NCBI GenBank assembly: GCA_013400155.1
Contig: VXBM01000140.1
Span: 14,450-78,449, forward strand
Direction: 5' to 3'
DNA from: Helopsaltes ochotensis
Lineage: Eukaryota > Chordata > Aves > Passeriformes > Locustellidae
Length of the DNA: 64,000 nucleotides
Part shown: one piece after another, positions 1 to 14,500 of the stretch
Layout of the letters: every line of letters starts with the position of its first letter
Numbering within the stretch: the first letter of the stretch is position 1
Translations under genes and position numbers: made by a program
Notes under the pieces: model-generated
What the model saw: the letters and a program-made list of their open reading frames with translations, nothing else
Told to the model about the DNA's origin: nothing
Database searches by the model: none

Positions 1-52
1 CGGCGGCGGTGCGCGCACAGGACTGACCACCAGCAGCGAAAAAGAAGGTACT

Positions 53-58
53 TTTATT
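53..58 (-). terminator. Candidate poly(A) signal AATAAA for FNDC3A
   Basis: The plus strand reads tttatt, AATAAA on the gene strand. It is followed on the gene strand by a short spacer and a GT-rich stretch (ctgctggtggtcagtcctg) at about 32-14, as expected for a cleavage site near 30-40. Other AATAAA copies lie upstream at 220-215 and 224-219 and could serve as alternatives. Confidence 0.5.
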
Positions 59-1252
59 GTCCACAGACTCTTAAAGGTACTTTGCTACATCGTTTTATGT
101 ATTTTCTATCAGACTATACAGGTTTTCATGGAGCCCGACGTTGTACAACCGTAAAGTGATATGTTTGGTAGTGTATCTATAGCGTTTTAAAAACTTTAGA
201 GTTTCTCTTTTTCTTTTATTTATTTTTGGAATGTACAGTATATGAGGTAAAATTAAGATTACATTAAAAACTGTCTTCAATGCAGTAATATGCACTGAGG
301 CTCAAATGGCAAATACACTATTAAATGACTATCAAAAATAGGAGCTCATTTGAATTTTACTATGAAAAACGTAAGTCACTGCAGGTTACCTGCAGTAACA
401 AATCTTACCGTTTTAGACATTCAACCGTAAGAAATCTCTGGGCTGTGACACGCAACCTCATTTGCACTGCCAAACATGGCACTTTTAAGAAGGTTCTAGA
501 AAACATCAGTTATCGCGGTATCCTGCGGGAAGGTATCAGCCTATACGTACAAATGACAGATTTGAAATAAAATGTAAACATACAGTACATTTTAAAGACA
601 GATCGTTCTCGCCACGTGGAGGCCAAGTTCTTCGCCATTTCTTTTTTTTTCTTTAAAAAAAACGAAACTCAGCAACATTATTCTACAGCACAGATCATTG
701 GACGTATAAACAATTACAATACATGCCCGTTCTAATATAAGAGAAATTCTTCAGAGATCTTCAAAGCACAAGACAGAGGTTCCTTTTTTTTATTATTATT
801 AAGACTGACAGAAGTGTTTAATACTATTAAAAATGCTAAACTGAACACAACTAGAAGTCATTAATGATCCACTATCTTGTAACTCAAATAAATTAAAAGT
901 AGCTAATTACAAAGTGTATAACAAATAACATAAGTGTGATGAGACAAGGATTTTTTTTTTAAAGATAGTTTCACTACAAGCTTTGTGTCACTGGCAATCA
1001 TTGACATCTAGCAAGATGTTCAATGGGATACTTGTTAAAATTCAGTCTGGTCATTCAAGAACTCACAAATGCAAGCTCACAAAACATTGATGAGTTATGC
1101 AATTGCAAAGTGCTCTAATGCAACATTAACTACATGCAATCAACGTACAGTATCCAAAGAGACATTACATTAAACATTAGGATCTCAAGAAAAAAGCAGC
1201 TTTAAGTTTTCTGGTGCAAATTACTACACTTCGTCTTCTGATTTGGTGCCCC

Positions 1253-1311
1253 AAAGAAAGAAGGAAAGAAAGAAAGAAAGGAAGGAAGGAAAAAAAAAGG
1301 AAGAAAGATAG
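1253..1311. repeat. (GAAA/GGAA)n purine microsatellite in the 3' UTR
   Basis: Almost pure A/G on the plus strand, in GAAA and GGAA units; on the FNDC3A transcript it reads as a polypyrimidine (CUUU/CCUU) tract. Likely length-variable. Confidence 0.9.
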
Positions 1312-2231
1312 AAACAAAACAAACAAAAAAAGGCAGTGCTTATTTCTGGTGGATATGGCAAGTGAATGTTGGGGAAACAGTGAAAATTCAATAATGAATT
1401 TTATCTCAAAATTCTATTGACTAGCCCAAATCAGAGGGCACAGACATCTGTGTAAACTGTATCCAATCAAAGGTGAACTTTGGAAATGTGTTTTTCAATT
1501 TAAATAACAAATCTAAGGTCTCTCACACTCTCCCTTCTATATTCAGAAGTAGTAAAAGAGACATTTTTGTAAGTAAACATCAAATCCCGGGGGTAAGATA
1601 AACCACTTGTGCCATCTCCTTGTAGTCTTTCAAAAACATCTACTTGCAGTGAAGAACTCCACATTTATCACATAAGAAGCTTCCTTCATGCATACCCTTC
1701 TATCCAGTTTATTATTTGCTGCCTGAGAAAAGCCCCTTCTGTTTTTCAGCATAAATCCTGCTTCCCAAATAATTAAGACAAATGAGGAGGTAGAAATACA
1801 GCGCTAAATTGCTTTCACAGCATCAGATTAATATTGTGTACAGCACAAGTTTGTTAGTGTTAAGTTTTAAATGCGATCTACACATTCTTCCCTGTTACAT
1901 TAGCAACCCTTAGACGTGTGGGCCAGGATATCATCTTTACACTTGCATTTACTGGTCAAAGCCTTTTTGTTAAACACTGCGTGCCTGCCCCATATCGAGT
2001 TTGTACTGCGTGAAGGCATATAAAGAAAAGATTATATTTCTGTGGCTTGCATTTTAATAACGTGTCAGCCTATACCTACGAGTAAGCATTTTAAAGTGGC
2101 TGAGAGAGTTTGCATCAGTCCCAATGCCGGTGCTAAATGCCTGGTTTTGTAAAAGCAAGAGAACAGAATTACTTTTAGATGATGAAAAAGTAAAATGTAA
2201 TGGGCAGCAATATAAAATAGATCTCTTTTCT

Positions 2232-2546
2232 TCACTTTATGACGAAGTACTGAATGATAACAGCAATCAGAATGGAAAAGATAGCGAAAAGTGCAAGGAT
2301 GACAGCAGCACACACTTGGTCGCTCTGTGACCATTGTGTCCTTGTGGTTTGCACAGTGTCCTTGTTGGTGCTTGCCGGTGGTTCAGTCCTCTGAGAGATG
2401 AATAGCACTGGGGTGCTGTAGGGACCCACCAGGTCCTGGTGCCCCGTGGCCTCTTGGCACTGGCGAATGGCACATGCGCGGAATCGGTATTCACAGTTCA
2501 GCTGGAGGCCTGTGTATCGGAACGACCAGTCCGGGCCCTTGTAAAT
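2232..2546 (-). CDS. FNDC3A: FNDC3A exon 24, coding part (residues 1039-1142), end of FN3-9 and membrane anchor
   Basis: Acceptor ttgccag lies before 2546 and the TGA stop is at 2234-2232. It encodes IYKGPDWSFRYTGLQLNCEY, then GHQDLVGPYSTPVLFISQRT, a polar Ser/Thr linker and a hydrophobic stretch of about 21 residues (AAVILALFAIFSILIAVIIQ) followed by YFVIK. The hydrophobic stretch at the extreme C-terminus, with no signal peptide seen, suggests a tail anchor with the FN3 array on the cytosolic side (inference). Confidence 0.97.
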   Translation of the reverse strand: MYKGPDWSFRYTGLQLNCEYRFRACAIRQCQEATGHQDLVGPYSTPVLFISQRTEPPASTNKDTVQTTRTQWSQSDQVCAAVILALFAIFSILIAVIIQYFVIK

Positions 2547-5500
2547 CTGGCAATAAGGGGGGAAAAAAGGATACATCAAGTAAAAAAGTACTGTACACAC
2601 ATGTATCTTGGTGTGGTTTGGTTTATGGTGAAGGTAATTAAAAAGGACGACACTTCACCAGTGTTTTCACCCTCTCCAAGAAAAATGGACAAAAAGCTCA
2701 AACACACAATTTAAATACAAGACAAAGTCTCCAGTTCTTTTGGTGAGACACAAGAACTATGCTTGCTTGTGTGGAATAATGAGTACACACCAAATAAACT
2801 CTGTCACAAGCCCCAGCATTCAGGTGTTTTAGTGACCACTCACAATGGGATGCAATATACAATTGTAGCATGGGATTTCAGGCAGTTAACTCTAGCAAGC
2901 AATTCATTAAGTCTAATTCGATCCAATGTACTTTGTGGTGGTTATCTGTATTTAAAATATTATGGTTTATCTCAATAAACACTGTATGAGGAAAGCCACA
3001 GAATCCTTTTTTTGTGATTCTTAATTCCATCATATTCCCAAGACAGAGATGACTTTGAGAGTGCACTCCAGAGGTCTCTCAGTTGGCAGGTTAAATTAAC
3101 ATGAGTTCACAATGCTTCAGCATGGAGTGCCTAATTCAGTGAAATCTAAATTCCAGTTACTCAAATTAATTAAATTTGCAGCTTTCTGTGAAAGCCAACA
3201 AAACCTCACAAGGACACAGTTATAGGTACTTCACTAGGTACGGAGGTATTAGGTGGGTAGCACAGCGCAATTTGATTTCTCTCTTTAAACCCCTTCCACC
3301 TCCAAATATCCAGATTTGCTTTATTTAACTGGTAGCACGATAGAGAAATATCACATCATCAGGAGCTTTCCCTACAGTTACCATACTGCTAGACAGTATC
3401 CTGAAAATGCAAACTAGAAGTGTAAAGAAACAGGGAATCCCTTCTGATTCTGCTGTTCAAAGAGCTCTTGCTGTGCCTGAGGCTACTCTTAGACTCAGAG
3501 TTCTCTGAAGAGCTGAGCTCTACTGGAACCTACAACCTAGAGATTCTTCTCTCTGAGGCAGGGCAGGCCATCGGAAGTGCAGCTTCCTCAAAATTCTGCT
3601 AATTTGGATCATGCATTTGGGAGTGAGCAAACAGGCCACTGACACACATCCTACTCCAGCTATGCCAGCTGGCAGGGGTTACCATCCTCGGCTTTGCCTT
3701 GCCAGGAGTTGCCTTCCCCTCCAGTGTTTCCTGGGGTATTTATATGGTTGCTTCCTAACCCCTTTAAGATCTTTGACTGATGTATACAGCTCAAACAGCA
3801 CAAATTAACTTATTTTGTCTGTAGCATGGAGGGAGCAATGACATGAGCAATTTGGATGATGGATCAGGAAGAAGGAGGAGAGGAGAGTGAAGTTTTGGCA
3901 GCAAAATAGCAGGAAACAGCTTAGAGCAGACTTTCAGGCAGTTTATTTTTTGTCCATGTCAAATAAAATTTCCACCATTATATCTAAGTATCTTAAAGGC
4001 TGTTTTCATACTGTTTACTTCTTGATTGTTCCAATTTTAATTTTTGCAAATTAGTCTTTTCGTTGTATTCTAATTTACTATGCTACACTGCTCTGCAGCG
4101 GCAAAATCAATCACACACCTCAGTCTGCTTTGTTATTACCATACTCAAAGAGCAAAGTTTATTTTCTTGTCCAGGTAATTTGGCAATAGACATTGATAAT
4201 CAAAGTGTGATTTGACTCTGTATCTAAAAGCAACACAGATCACACCTTACATACCTAATGTTGCCTTTATAATGTTGAAGTTACAAAAAAGAATATTCAC
4301 ATGGCAAGACATCTCAGTTTATGGTTTGTATTTTACTGAAAAATTTAACAAATGGCTATAACAAACACAGTGCTACACTAAAAGCTATGAAAATATTAAG
4401 GCCTGTAATCTACCAAAGCACAGGTGAAACATTTAATATTGAACTATAATAAAATTATAATATACTAGAATGAACTGTTTCTGTCCTGGAAGGAAAGTTC
4501 CTTGGCTTAATAGTATGAAACAGTTTTCAAGCCTAATGTCAAATATCATGCAGTTTATAAACTGTGAAGCAAAAAAAAAACCAAAAAAAACCAAAAACAA
4601 CAACAAACTGGGAAGCAAAATTAGCACTGAAAGAAGGATAATTTGTACCTTGGCATTTCAAACTGCTTCTTTGCTCTTAGTGCAAAGAGAACCCTTTGCC
4701 CCTTTTCTACTCAGTCTCAATTCTGTGCCATTAGGTAAAAGGTTTCTTTTTGTCAGTTGTTCCATTAGTGGATGACTTCCTCACCACTTGATGTGTCAAG
4801 CTGGATTTAGTGAACATCAGTGTAACCCAGAGAAGCTGTAATTTAGTGCAGGATCTCCTTCTGAGATGGAGATGGGTTTAGGAGATACTACCTTTTGTTA
4901 TTTAGTAACAAAAAGTTAACATGGTGACTAAAACCATACTGGAACACAATAAGCTTTACTAAATCTAATCTCAACTAATTTTACTAAACTGGTTATCACA
5001 AACAATAATAGAAGAAAACTACAATAACTTAAACACATCATACCTGTTTGAATTCTGAGTCTTTTCCCACCATGACCTGAAGACAGTAGATGACTGGATC
5101 ACCCTTCATGGGTTGCAGAACCTCCCATGTGATTTCACAAGTATGATCATTTATTCTCTCTATCCTTGGTGCTGAAGGAAGGAAGCATAAAAGTGACAGC
5201 TAGCTGTGTCTTCCCCATCACATACTGTCACATTCTAATGACCTTTAAAATTTTATATTCTACGTCCTATTTTATCTCAGAGAAACAAAAGATTCAGATT
5301 CAAATTTATTCTTCCTACAGTGTTTCCTGGAGTAAAACTAACAATTCATATAGGCCTCTCCTCCTAGTATAGGTATCATCCCAGAGAAAGCAAATAAAAT
5401 TTAGTGACTGTAAGTGTGCATCATATACCAGAAAAACCCCAAACAATGCTTAATACTATTCTAAACATGCTAGAAAGCATTTCCACCTTAACTTGCCACT

Positions 5501-8500
5501 CTCCTGGTAAGCAGGGTATTCTAAGTACAAACCTTTTATGTCAAAGAATGTATAAACCCCAAGTCTTTAATTTTTGGAGTGAATATTTTAGGCAATTACA
5601 TAAAAGGAGCATTCTCCCACTATCCCTACCTGCACTTGAAAAGGGCTTAGTATTCTCAATATCCCAAATACAACATAATACCAAAACCAACCTGCTATCC
5701 TCCCACCCCTCAAATGACAAAAGAAGCACCCTTACCTTTCAAGGCAGCTGGAACAGATTTGGGAGTAGTGAAAATATATTCTTGAGAAAGGGGACCTTCG
5801 CCAGCTTCATTACATGCCTGAATACAAAATTTGTATGATGTTGACTCACTCAGTCTTTGAACTTTGTATGTATGACATGGTCCTCTGTACAAGGATACAA
5901 ACCTGAAAATGGAACGAGTAGCTTATTTTGAACACAGAAAAGGACTTCTGAAGCAGCTAAATTATTGTCTTGAAATCTGTTCCCATAATTTCCCACAATC
6001 TAATGAAAAGCCCAGAAACACTTATTTCAGAGTTAAACAGTGATCTGGCTGCTGTAACACAATAAGTTCATTTTCCAGGGGCAAGTTTTTATTTCTCGTG
6101 TCTTGGAAATAAACATCTCTTGCACAAAAGACACTACAGATTCTCTTGTACCAAAAATGTTCCTAAGCATTTTAAGAAACTATTTTGCATTTGAAACAAT
6201 GGGAAAAGACAGCAGTTATCTCTCTCAATGAGCTGCATGTTTTTTCCCTTGGTCATCTACTCCTCCAACATCTTTTCATCTTTTTCAGCTTTTCAAAATT
6301 AGGTATCTAGATTTTAGCTTTTTGTCCCTTTTTAACTCTCTCTTACTACACCTAAAAAAAGTGCCATGGATCCAATTGCTCTTCATCATCATTGTTGGAG
6401 ACAGGCTCATGCAGACCTGCACAGGAAGGCAGAGTCACACCTGTAGTGCACATCCAATATGTTTCTGACAGTTTTGTACACTGGCCACTATCCTTCATGT
6501 GGCAATTCTTGCACAAACTGATCATGGCAACTCTTGTTTGATTTTTCAGTTTTGGTGTCCCCAGGACACAGCACAAATTTCTCTCTTCCTGCAGGGGTTG
6601 TCATCTACTTCGGCTTTTTCTTATCTTTTAAAATTAAAACAGATGGTAGCTGCTGCAAGTGATCTAGTCTTTGGTATGGCAATGAATGTCTTTCCAGTTA
6701 AAGAGTCTAATTTATTTTTCTCCTTACAGCACAGTAATTTCACATAGTAGATCTCTTATCTTTTTGTCAAGCTAAACTACTCATCAGACATAGAACACTC
6801 TGTAGAAGTACTGCTCATCTTACCATTTAGGCAAGGGTTCTTGCTGTACTACCCCAGCTGACATTCTATTTAACATGAGACAAGGGATCCCTCAAAATAA
6901 TAATTTGTATTAATTTCCACTAAAATAATTGCATATAAGGCAAAAGAGAGTAAAGCATTCATCCCTTCCAATATTAGGTATATAAAATTCACAACACTGA
7001 TCAGACTTGTTACTTTGACAAAATATTTAACCAGAAGTGAGAGAGAAAAGTGTGCTGGTACGAAACACTGCATCAAACTCTTCATATTGAACTGTAAGTA
7101 AAAAACAATGAGGTTTTTTATCTTGTACTTTTCAGCGCAGAACACTAGAGCCCTTCTTGCCTTGCCAGATGAGAAGACCTCCTACATCTGCCATAAATTC
7201 ACCAAAGCATATGGAATTTTGCCCTTTGCTGTCATCTCCCATGCACCAGACCACGGCGACACTGAGTGGATGAAAGCAATGCCGAAACTAACCTTCCGTT
7301 CTTATCCTCCATTTGAAGGTGGTACTGGATGGAGTCTGTTAGTGCTTTTGCAGTTCCCTCTCCCCACTTCAGCTTGAGAGTCTGAGAACTGTATGCAGCA
7401 CATTCCAGGCGAGGTGGATCTGGGGGGAGAGGCTTTGTTTTCAGTTTTATGGTGTGGCTGAAAGGACCTGCTCCAAGACTATTTAGGGCTTGAATTCGTA
7501 CCCTAGCATTTGGAAAAAGAGAGAATAAATTTAACTTGAAATTAGATTCTAAAAATAACTGGTCATATCCACCATTCTCATTAAATAGAGAATAATGGTA
7601 CTACCTACAATGAAGACTTTTATTAATATTATGCTTTGACAGACTGTCAAGAATAAGCAGGTGCATCACTTTCCTTACTTTTTAAGGAGCTGGCTTGATT
7701 AAAAATAAAAAAAATTCAAAATAAAGTCACATTAGTGAAAAGAAGCAAGAGCTCTGGGAGTTACTTCAACAGTGGACCATCTTTCTGACTCTGCAGGCCT
7801 TGAACCAAAATTTTTGATAGCCACATTGGAGTGATAAGGGAAAGTAAAAAAGCCCACCCCAAAGAAGGGAAACCATATCTGTGAGTGTTTTATCAGGTGA
7901 GTTCAAGGATGACTAACAGATATTTTTATGGACTTTTTTGAACAGAACCTATTCATGTGAAAATAAAGCGATGGTGCCCAGCCACCTCTCTTGCTGTTCC
8001 CACCGATAACATATCCCTGGGCACTTGGGAACACTTGGCTCTGCCTGCAGAGTGAGAGGGGGAAACCAGAAGTTGCCAAAGGACACAAAGTTGAGGAAGC
8101 TCTAGAACTGGGATAAGGGATGAGGTAGGGGTAAGGTAGGTTTTGGTTTTTTTCTTCTTTGATACTCCAAGGAAGACAATGCTGGTATTAGATTTGTAAG
8201 TAAGAATTAAAAGACTTAGCCAAGAAATTTATTTCTGAAAAGGAAAAAGCAGAAAACAGAAGCTCTTTATGTATTTCACAGGTAGCCACAGGGAGCAAAG
8301 TGTGTCTGATTTCATTTTGTGGACTTAACATTTGCTTCTCCAAAACAGTATCTAGGTAACTGGAAAAAAGTAATCACAGTAATTAAATTCTGAAACAGTC
8401 AACCACACAACTGCAAAATGTGGAAACACAAATGTGTATGCAGGCTAAAGAATAAATATTTCTCCTTCACTACAGTAATATTTAATGTTATCCTAATTTA

Positions 8501-11500
8501 TTACAGCCCAGAACTAAGGTTAATACATGCAATTTTTTATTTGCACAAGAAGCTGACAGTGTATTCTATAAAAAAACTTACGTGGGTAGAAGTATAGACC
8601 TATCTCTGCAATGGAAGCGACTCTTTTTTTCAATCCACTGACACAGAGAGCAACAGCTCTTCAGATTGCCAGCATTATTGTTAAATAATTATAAGGCACA
8701 CAGAAACACTGTATTCTGACATAAAGCCATAAAACAGTAATTAAGGATTCAGAAAACTGCCTAGCCAGATGATATACTAATTATACTGAAATAAGAGTGG
8801 GCTAAAAGTCTGACTTCAGTGGGACTGACATTCTTTAACACTCAGGACATGCTTTTGTAACAGGGATGTAGTGCCTTCAGAAAAAACTACTGATTTTTGC
8901 ATTTATATTTTTCAGTAACCCTTGGATCGAATACAAGAGATGATGTCAGCAACTAAAATTCTTCAAAAGAGATGCACAACTGGCTGATTTTTCAAACTGA
9001 TACTGTTCATGCTGACTTCCACTTTCTCTGCAGATAAGGCATTGCAAGTTGCAATGAGCTGTCACTAGATCCAACTGGACATAGTCCTTCTTTGGATGGG
9101 TTTTACCTTTTCAAACAGAGAAGCAACCAGTCCAAACTCAGCTATGAATCTGAGTATGTGATGTGAATGCAGTTAAATTGACACATTAACCAGAGAGATA
9201 CAACAATGCTGCAATAAACTAACATAAATTTTTTTTTGAAAGAAAATAAAAATAGCACATCTATTTATGATGATCATTATTACAAAACTTCTTTTTGCTC
9301 CATGACTATGCACTAATGTGTTTCTGAGAGTAATAATGCAGACAATAAAAAAATACAAGGAAACAAAGCATCTGCTCTTGTGGAGGAAACAGTAGGCTGT
9401 CAAGTAGCTGTGCATCACATACCTGTAGGTAGTATCTGGCTGTAAGCCATCTATAAAATAGGTCAGATCCTTCCCAACAGTTATTGGCTGCTTATCTCCA
9501 AAGTCTATGCTGTAGCCAAGGATTTCAGATCCATGGTCACAAGGTTCTTCCCAGCTTATAGCAAGGCATGTGGAAGGAGAATAGTGTGGACTTTCAACTT
9601 CATCTTCACTTAGTCCACGAAGACATGTCACAACTGCAGGTACAGAGGCTGGAGTCATGCATGCCACCACTTCACTGAAAGGGCCTGCACCTGCAACATT
9701 CACTGCCTGCAAATCCAAAGTAGACCACGTTTTTATGGCAGAGTCAATTTCTGTTTCCAGATTTCACTGACGACAGTTTTACATCTTTACCTGAACCCTG
9801 CAGTAGTATATAGTGGCAGGCAAAAGCCCTTTCACTTCACAGCTGAGCCCAGGCCCACAATAGGAGATCTGCATGCATCCTTCCACACCGCCCCACTCCA
9901 GCCGATACTCTGTGACATCAGCTCCATTACTTACTGGTACCTTTAAAATAGATATCAATATTTAAAAGTTAAATATACTAACATTAGAGAAAAAAAATCA
10001 ACCAAGCTCACCACATCTGTATTTTGTTTTTGTTACAGAGGAGTCTTACCCTCCCATTTCTTTGCTGATTTTTAATTAAGTACAATAAAAATAACAGGCA
10101 GATTTTGATACAAGCTTCAGGAAGTTCAAGTGAGACAATTGCAAACACAAAGTCCTGGACTGACACAAAAAAGTACAGGCTGAGGAGCAACCTTTACCCA
10201 AAAACCCCTTTGTGTCCTGGTGAGAAAGCTGGGTAAGAATTGGCAGTGTGTGTCTGATGAAGGTGAACTACATATTGGTTGTATTAGCAAATGAGCAGCA
10301 AGAAGGGTAAAAGGAATAATGATTCCCCTCTACTCAGCACTTGTGAGGCTGCATCTCCAGTACCATGTCCTGTCTTGGGATCCCCAAAAGGAGATGGACA
10401 TTGACATAATGGAGTAGGTGCAGCAAAGGGTCATGAAGCAGGAGTGCAACACACAACAAAAAAGTAAAGTTTACTTGATAGCAAAGTAATCCAGCTAAGG
10501 GAAGATCTTACTGCTGCCTTAAATTACCTACTGTGAGGGTACAAACATTATGACAAAAGTTTTTCTTGAAGATGTGTCAAGACAAGAGTCATGATTTGCA
10601 TTAAAGGGTATTTTGACTAGACATTAAAAAAAAAAATCCTACAGAATAAGAGTTTACCCAGACAGTTTTACTAGGCTGAAACATCTTCATTCTTGGAGAT
10701 AAATAAAATTTCACTGGGAAAGGCCCTGAGAAACCTAAACTATTTGAATAGAAGGCTGAACTAAATTACATCTAGAGGTCTACTTGTGCCTTAATTACTG
10801 TGTGACTCTGTGAAACAGACATCTAACATCACTCAAATTAACTCTACCTGAATGTTTTATGGTATTTTTTAAAAAGGCTTTGCCTTGTAGATATTTAAGG
10901 AGTGCTCCTCTGACATTCCTCCAGTAGGAAGCATGAACACTACTTTTGAGGTAAAACAGTTTCATTTTTTTTCTGTACAGTTCTGTAACTCAGATACTTC
11001 ACCCCATCTCTAAGCTACTAAAAAGCTGTGTTTAAAGAGTATTCCCAGATGGAATCTTTCTTTTTACAAGCTTAATTGTTATCTATTGCACTTTTAAAAT
11101 CAGATATCTAAATACTATGGGTTTATAGGAAGTCTGTGAGGCTTTTGCTACATTATTACTGATGTAATTATATAAAATTAAATCAGATTATAAAACCAAG
11201 AAACAATAATCTATTTTATTATGTGGATACATTGTCTCTGAGGAACTATAACTATGTTAAAGAAAAATTGTAAGACGAGACTGCATCACTCAGAAAGGCA
11301 GAGCAGCAGCTGTGACAAAACTTTTAAACAAAAGAACACGGTAAGATCCAGTACCTGCAGCCTGCCAGCTCACTGCTGCTTTATAATGGCATGATGAATG
11401 ACTAAGGTTTCACCCATTGGATAATCAGGTAAGTTTGCTTACAAATAAAGTGATTAAAATACAGTACTAGACTTTTCAAGCTGAACTCAAAAATGCGGAA

Positions 11501-14500
11501 GACCGTTCTGTTAGGACAGATATTACCATGGCATTCTTACCTCCCACGACACCTGAGCACAGGCAGCAGATCTGCATGCCACTTGAGGGGGCTTGCACTG
11601 ATCTGGGGGTCCAGGTGCTGTAGTTATTTCACATTTTTCTGAGTATGGTCCGAACTATTAGAAAGGGAGTTGATACAACTACATTGTAAAAATGAAATTA
11701 CTACTTTTTAAAAAACAGTTTACCATAGTAGTGACATGTAACAGCAACCTGAAACTTTGTATTACTTCTTTATAAAATGAAGTTCTGTGCACTGTGGATT
11801 CAGGATTTATTTCAGTATCTCACTATTCTCCAGCACAGCTATAAATTTTTCTTTACTCCAGCAGAGGCAATGTGAATAAATTCACATCACTTCAAACTCT
11901 TGGGAAAACTAGGGAAGTACTATCCAAAGCCTTATTCTGGACTTCAGATGGCTGCACTAGAACATAAACCAATTGGTACTGCCTATTTATACCTATGTAA
12001 AAGAAATAAAGGATTCAAAAATTGCTGAGCTATGAACCATTCTTTGCAGGGTGGAGGGAAGATAGAAGTTAGGATAGTGCTTTAAAGCTTTAAGCTGCAG
12101 ACCTCTCCACACTGACAGTTTTTAATGAAGTGTATATTATTGAACAGATCAGGACTTTGGGTACATAACTAAATAAAGCTTGTTTAACAGCAACAATTGA
12201 TTTAAACACACTTAATACTCCAAAGAGGGCTTGTATCTGATAGAGCGTGTACTCAGAAGTTAAGCTAAATATAAAAATGGAGAGTCAGGAAACACTAATT
12301 ATTATGTTCTGAACACCAACAGCTGTAAAAATAAAGGTCAATCAATTTACAAGGTTGTATACAGAAAATAATTTGCTACCTTACTTCACATAAGAATAGA
12401 GAAGTTGTAACAGTGCTTTAATAAAGTCCTTAGCCTTTCCTAATGTTACTGTTCAGATAAAAGACATAATTAGCTATTTTCTCTTTCCTTCATCTAAAAA
12501 TCCCTTTCATTATAAACTGATGTTTAACCGTCTGTTCCTACACAACAATAGGACTCAAATGACTCTACATTAGGAAATCCTAATTTTAAAATTACTGTTA
12601 AATGCTTCTTTTGAAATAAAAAGTCCTTAATTAGTGATTGCAGACTCTGGAATGAATTTCCTTTCAGACTGCCTCCTTACCCCAGCCTTGTTAGCTGCTC
12701 TCAGTCTGAAGCTGTACATCCTCCCTGGAAGAAGGCTGCCCACTGTGCATTCAACATCCGAACCCTGGTAAACCTCTCTGTGTTCATCGCTTTCTGCCTG
12801 AAACATTTCCAGACCATAACAGGTAATAGGTGAACCACCATCTACCTGAGGTGGTCCTAAAAATAAAAAAGAAAGAAAAGCTTATTTAATTTTAACACAT
12901 AACACATTTGGATCCCTTACAATTTTTAACACTTGTAATAAAATTACCCCAACGCAGCTGAATTTCCCTTGCTCTCGGTCTACCCTGTAGCCTTGGAGGC
13001 TGGCATGGACCAGGAACCACTGCTGGTGTCTGCACCACTAAGGAATCAGAAACCTAAAACAGAAAGCTAGATTAATGACGTTATCCAGGCCAAAAGAAGA
13101 ACTATCAGTTATGCCACAAGTAAAGGCAAGTACTTGAGTCAGAAACAAGATATTCCCCCTTTTTAATGACATCTTCAAATAAGTGAAGATGCTGAAGTGC
13201 TCTGATATGTATTTCTCATAATATAAACCATGCCAAAATAATCACACAATATGCAAAATTTGCTTTTGTATTTTGGTACACATGCAAGGAATAGAATTAA
13301 AAACAGTGGTTAATTATCAGTACAAACCTAGTACAGATGCTTGAAATATGACTTACTCAATGTAAGCTCATTCTCTTTTGCATCAGTCTGCAGTTTAATG
13401 AGTTCTAAACCCTTACTGTAAGGGTTCTATACTTTCTGTGGTAGAACCTCTCAGAAAGCAAAAGTAGGCAGAAGTGTCATTCAGAAGAGATTAAAACAAA
13501 GAGATTCCAACTTCTTCATTGCTTAGCAATATCTAATGTGCAACAGGTTTCCACCTCTGATTTGAAGTTTGGGCAAAAATTGTGTAAGAACATAACAACC
13601 CATGCAGCAGACAATGGCATTGACTGTTCTGGATGAAGACAGAAGTGAGCAGAGACAATGAGGGGTTACTTGCTTCCGCGTGATGCAGAACAAACAGGAA
13701 GTTGGAAAGCCTTTAGGTTTACAGAAGAAATGAATGTCACAGTCTCATTTCACAACTGGTTTCTATGTATGTTCAAGAAAGAGTGGACTGGATGTTCTGC
13801 TGCTTTTCAGCTCCTTTGAATATACTGATGCACTGAACAACTGCTGCTACTTAAAAGGCAGAATGTTTTGCATATGTTCATGAGAAGCTGGAGAAGAGTT
13901 AATTACATCTTTCTTCACAGTTCTTCTGTTGATTTCTGACACCTCCAGAAAGTATCAAGTCTTTCTGAAGTTATTTTCTCTTTGGCACTCAATGTTAATT
14001 CTAAAATCATGGGGTTGGGCTGTAGGGAAGTAGGTTGACAGAGTAAGTCTCCAAAGACTTGTGGTCTGGTGACAGGAAAAGCACTGCAGCCAAGTCAGCA
14101 GTGAAGGAGCCCAGATTTATTCTTAAGGCAAGGTAGCTGTGCTCAAAGCTATCTTTGCAGGAGACTTCTATATGGAGGAAGAGCACATACATTTCATGTT
14201 GTAAGGCAGGGCTGAGTAGAAATGGCAAACACCAAGAATGTAAGGCTTTAAGATTTTTGTGACAGCAGCTTGAGAGTAAAGCCTTGCTGGAAGTCTGCAC
14301 AGAGCCAAGGCTGTCTTTGTTACACTTGTTGCTGAGAAGGGACGGCAAATACAGCAAGACATTCTGGCCCTGGCAGCTGAACTACACCACAGAATTGACA
14401 GTGCACATGTGTGTGTATGTAATTTGTGTGTATAAAGGAGCATAGTATGGCACAGCAAATTGTTCGGGAATGCTGAAAAGTAGGGCAATGTAAACATTTT

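Larger units (their letters stand above)
35..2231 (-). other. FNDC3A: FNDC3A 3' UTR
   Basis: It runs from the stop codon toward the left window edge with no intron or coding exon in it. A size near 2.2 kb fits a last exon ending at the AATAAA near 58. It is AT-rich and contains a (CTTT/CCTT)n tract when read on the gene strand (1253-1311). The exact 3' end is inferred from the poly(A) signal only. Confidence 0.65.
5172..9422 (-). other. FNDC3A introns around exons 22 and 21 (5172-5735, 5903-7292, 7503-9422)
   Basis: Three AT-rich introns separated by the exons listed. I recognise no repeat family, RNA gene or extra exon here. Short open frames are chance-length. Confidence 0.75.

Noticed and set aside
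2124..2330. Plus-strand open frame of 68 codons over the last FNDC3A exon
   Set aside because: It is antisense to the conserved membrane-anchor coding sequence and shows no motif of its own.
13038..13053. Alternative acceptor 16 nt inside exon 16 (ccttag)
   Set aside because: Its use would shift the frame, while the upstream acceptor restores the conserved VSDSLVVQTP segment.
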